A stretch of DNA of 49,082 bases from Planctomycetota bacterium (GTDB lineage: Bacteria; Planctomycetota; Phycisphaerae; WQYP01). The DNA is taken from contig JAJZDN010000024.1 in NCBI GenBank assembly GCA_021805985.1, positions 1-49,082 of the forward strand, written 5' to 3'. The notes below the pieces were generated by a model. It was given only the letters and a program-made list of their open reading frames with translations, was not told where the DNA came from and ran no database searches. Shown here piece after piece: positions 47,823-49,082 of the stretch. The translations under genes were made by a program, and so were the position numbers. Positions within the stretch are counted from its first letter, which is position 1, and every line of letters starts with the position of its first letter.

Positions 47823-48745
47823 TGGATAAAACTTATATTGAGACGGTCAGACTGCTGCTCGAAGTTGCTCCCGCAATTTTTGAAACGCCGCACTTCGCCA
47901 TGAAAGGCGGAACAGCTATTAATCTCTTTGTCGAAAACATGCCACGATTGTCGGTGGACATTGACATGGTTTACACGAATCACCAAGCAAGCCGCGATAA
48001 GGCGTTAGAATCCATTGCCAAGGGATTGGAAACCGCAATGGAACGGCTCATCAGAAGGGGCTTGGCAGCAGAGATTTCACCCGCCAAAAGCGGCGATGAG
48101 ATCAAATTGTTCATCCGTCGGCAGCGACATCAGGTAAAAGTCGAGGTTAATCACGTCTTCCGCGGCACGGTTCTGCCAGTCGAAATGCAGCGGCTTGGGG
48201 CTGAGGCCCGGTCTCTCTTTACGACGGAATTATACGCACCAGTTTTGGCGGCGTCGGAACTCTATGGCAGTAAACTGGTCGCCGCGATGGATCGCCAGCA
48301 TCCACGGGACCTGTTTGATGTGCGCGGGCTTCTTGATCGAGACGGCCTGACTGCAGAAGTTGTCGAATGTTTCGTGTGCTATCTGGCTGGCCACAACCGG
48401 CCCGTGCATGAAGTCTTGTTTTCACGCGACCAGGACATTACATCCGCCTTCGACGGCGAATTCGTGGGCATGACAAAGGATACTGTGACATTGTCAGAAT
48501 TACAGCAGGTAAGGCGCAAACTCAGGAATGAATTGCCTGGCATGCTTACGCCGCATCAACGGCAGTTTCTGCTTGGATTGGTTGCAGGTGAACCGAATTG
48601 GCAGTTGATGAAGTGTCCTCATCTGTCTCTGTTACCGGCAATCCGATGGAAACTCCAGAATCTCACCAAACTCAAGAAGTCCAATCCGCACAAGTTCATG
48701 CAACAATTTGAAGCACTGAAAGTTCGGCTGGCCGAATACTCATAA
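47819..48745 (+). CDS. AbiEii-type toxin, nucleotidyltransferase
   Basis: Toxin of the type IV AbiE pair, a DNA-polymerase-beta-type nucleotidyltransferase. Relatives add nucleotides to tRNA and stop growth, giving phage defence. The 308-residue protein has the motif MKGGTAINLFVEN, metal-binding DID in RLSVDIDMVYT, a KVEVNHVFRG strand (further acidic/His residues) and AASELYGSKLVAAMDRQHPRDLFDVRGLL, all typical of the family. A C-terminal helical part follows. It is complete and in frame. The start is ATG 47819; an adjacent ATG at 47822 is equivalent. Confidence 0.9.
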   Translation: MMDKTYIETVRLLLEVAPAIFETPHFAMKGGTAINLFVENMPRLSVDIDMVYTNHQASRDKALESIAKGLETAMERLIRRGLAAEISPAKSGDEIKLFIRRQRHQVKVEVNHVFRGTVLPVEMQRLGAEARSLFTTELYAPVLAASELYGSKLVAAMDRQHPRDLFDVRGLLDRDGLTAEVVECFVCYLAGHNRPVHEVLFSRDQDITSAFDGEFVGMTKDTVTLSELQQVRRKLRNELPGMLTPHQRQFLLGLVAGEPNWQLMKCPHLSLLPAIRWKLQNLTKLKKSNPHKFMQQFEALKVRLAEYS

Positions 48746-48968
48746 CAACCCGATCAACAGTTCATCGCACATCCATGGGCACCTTGTGATTAATCCGTAA
48801 TCAATTCGGAAATCGCCGTGGTCCCGGTCGTCGTGCGCTACAAAAAGCCACCGCTGCGCTTGCCATGCTCCGGCTTCACTGCGCCTTGCTACGTTCCAGG
48901 CGTGCGCGTGGCATGTCTTTTTTCCGTTCCCTCGGACATCCCCGGCTCAAGCAGAGGGCTTTTGATTC

Positions 48969-49019
48969 TTTTTTCACCTCGCGGCCTCGCTATCTGGCGT
49001 AGGCCGGAGGTGAAAAAAA
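48969..49019. terminator. Bidirectional terminator-like hairpin
   Basis: TTTTTTCACCTCGCGGCCT and AGGCCGGAGGTGAAAAAA form a long imperfect stem (about 17 pairs) bounded by a T-run on one side and an A-run on the other. It would work in both directions. The surrounding 48746-49082 shows no gene. Confidence 0.5.
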
Positions 49020-49082
49020 ATGCGGCGGCGATGGGCCGACGCGCCTTTAGGCGGTCTACGTTTTGGCTCCTATTTTTTGGAG

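Noticed and set aside
48746-48968. Partial gene at the right edge
   Set aside because: No frame on either strand keeps a credible start or a recognisable motif before the window ends.

Overview
The window looks like chromosomal DNA of a Planctomycetota bacterium, most likely of the Phycisphaerae type. This is an inference from gene content: several PEP-CTERM-tailed secreted proteins, a Tat-exported GH2 beside a GH5 enzyme, an ECF sigma/anti-sigma/PDZ operon, a prepilin-like leader and many small dispersed palindromic repeats. No 16S gene or other decisive taxonomic marker is present. GC content appears to be in the mid-50s by eye.

Layout. 1-3.6 kb is a decayed accessory segment. It holds a truncated prepilin-like leader, a lipoprotein gene overlapping the 3' end of an RHS gene, and an RHS gene split by a 280-bp inverted-repeat element and truncated at its 5' end. 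A tRNA-Leu(CAA) follows. 4.1-9.2 kb is a minus-strand housekeeping block (pgk, rpe, fabI, tsaC/sua5, alr). 9.4-15.9 kb holds a polytopic membrane protein, a flavin reductase, a small membrane protein, an aldo/keto reductase, a PEP-CTERM protein and a Bcp peroxiredoxin. 16.0-21.2 kb is a minus-strand glycan-degradation group: a GH5-like protein that has lost all recognisable catalytic residues, an intact GH5 enzyme and a GH2 beta-mannosidase-like lipoprotein. 21.3-23.8 kb holds a YhaM-like OB/HD nuclease, a DUF2959-like lipoprotein and hpt.

23.8-28.3 kb is a plus-strand cluster of four PEP-CTERM proteins. One has a papain/C39-like Cys-His-Asp arrangement and one a trypsin-like His-Asp-Ser triad. 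The first three start codons are each preceded, 42-44 nt upstream, by copies of the same 20-nt hairpin. Two intergenic gaps also share a longer repeat. This is the most unusual signal in the window, because it looks like a shared cis-element for a family of exosortase-sorted surface proteins.

28.6-30.9 kb is an ECF sigma / membrane anti-sigma / PDZ operon. 31.2-33.0 kb holds three small membrane proteins. 33.7-36.7 kb has pyrD, an apparent SUKH (SMI1/KNR4) remnant, an orphan gene, an inverted-repeat element and a SHOCT-domain membrane protein. 36.8-40.7 kb is one giant gene fusing an LplT-like MFS transporter, a PlsC acyltransferase, an acyl carrier protein and an AMP-dependent acyl ligase. 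41.3-43.7 kb holds two unrecognised proteins. 43.7-46.6 kb is a 17-repeat Sel1 protein gene bracketed by 159-bp direct repeats, each carrying the 5' part of a tiny gene. The window ends with an AbiEi/AbiEii toxin-antitoxin pair.

No CRISPR array, rRNA, integrase or transposase gene was recognised. All family assignments are by motif recognition without a database search.
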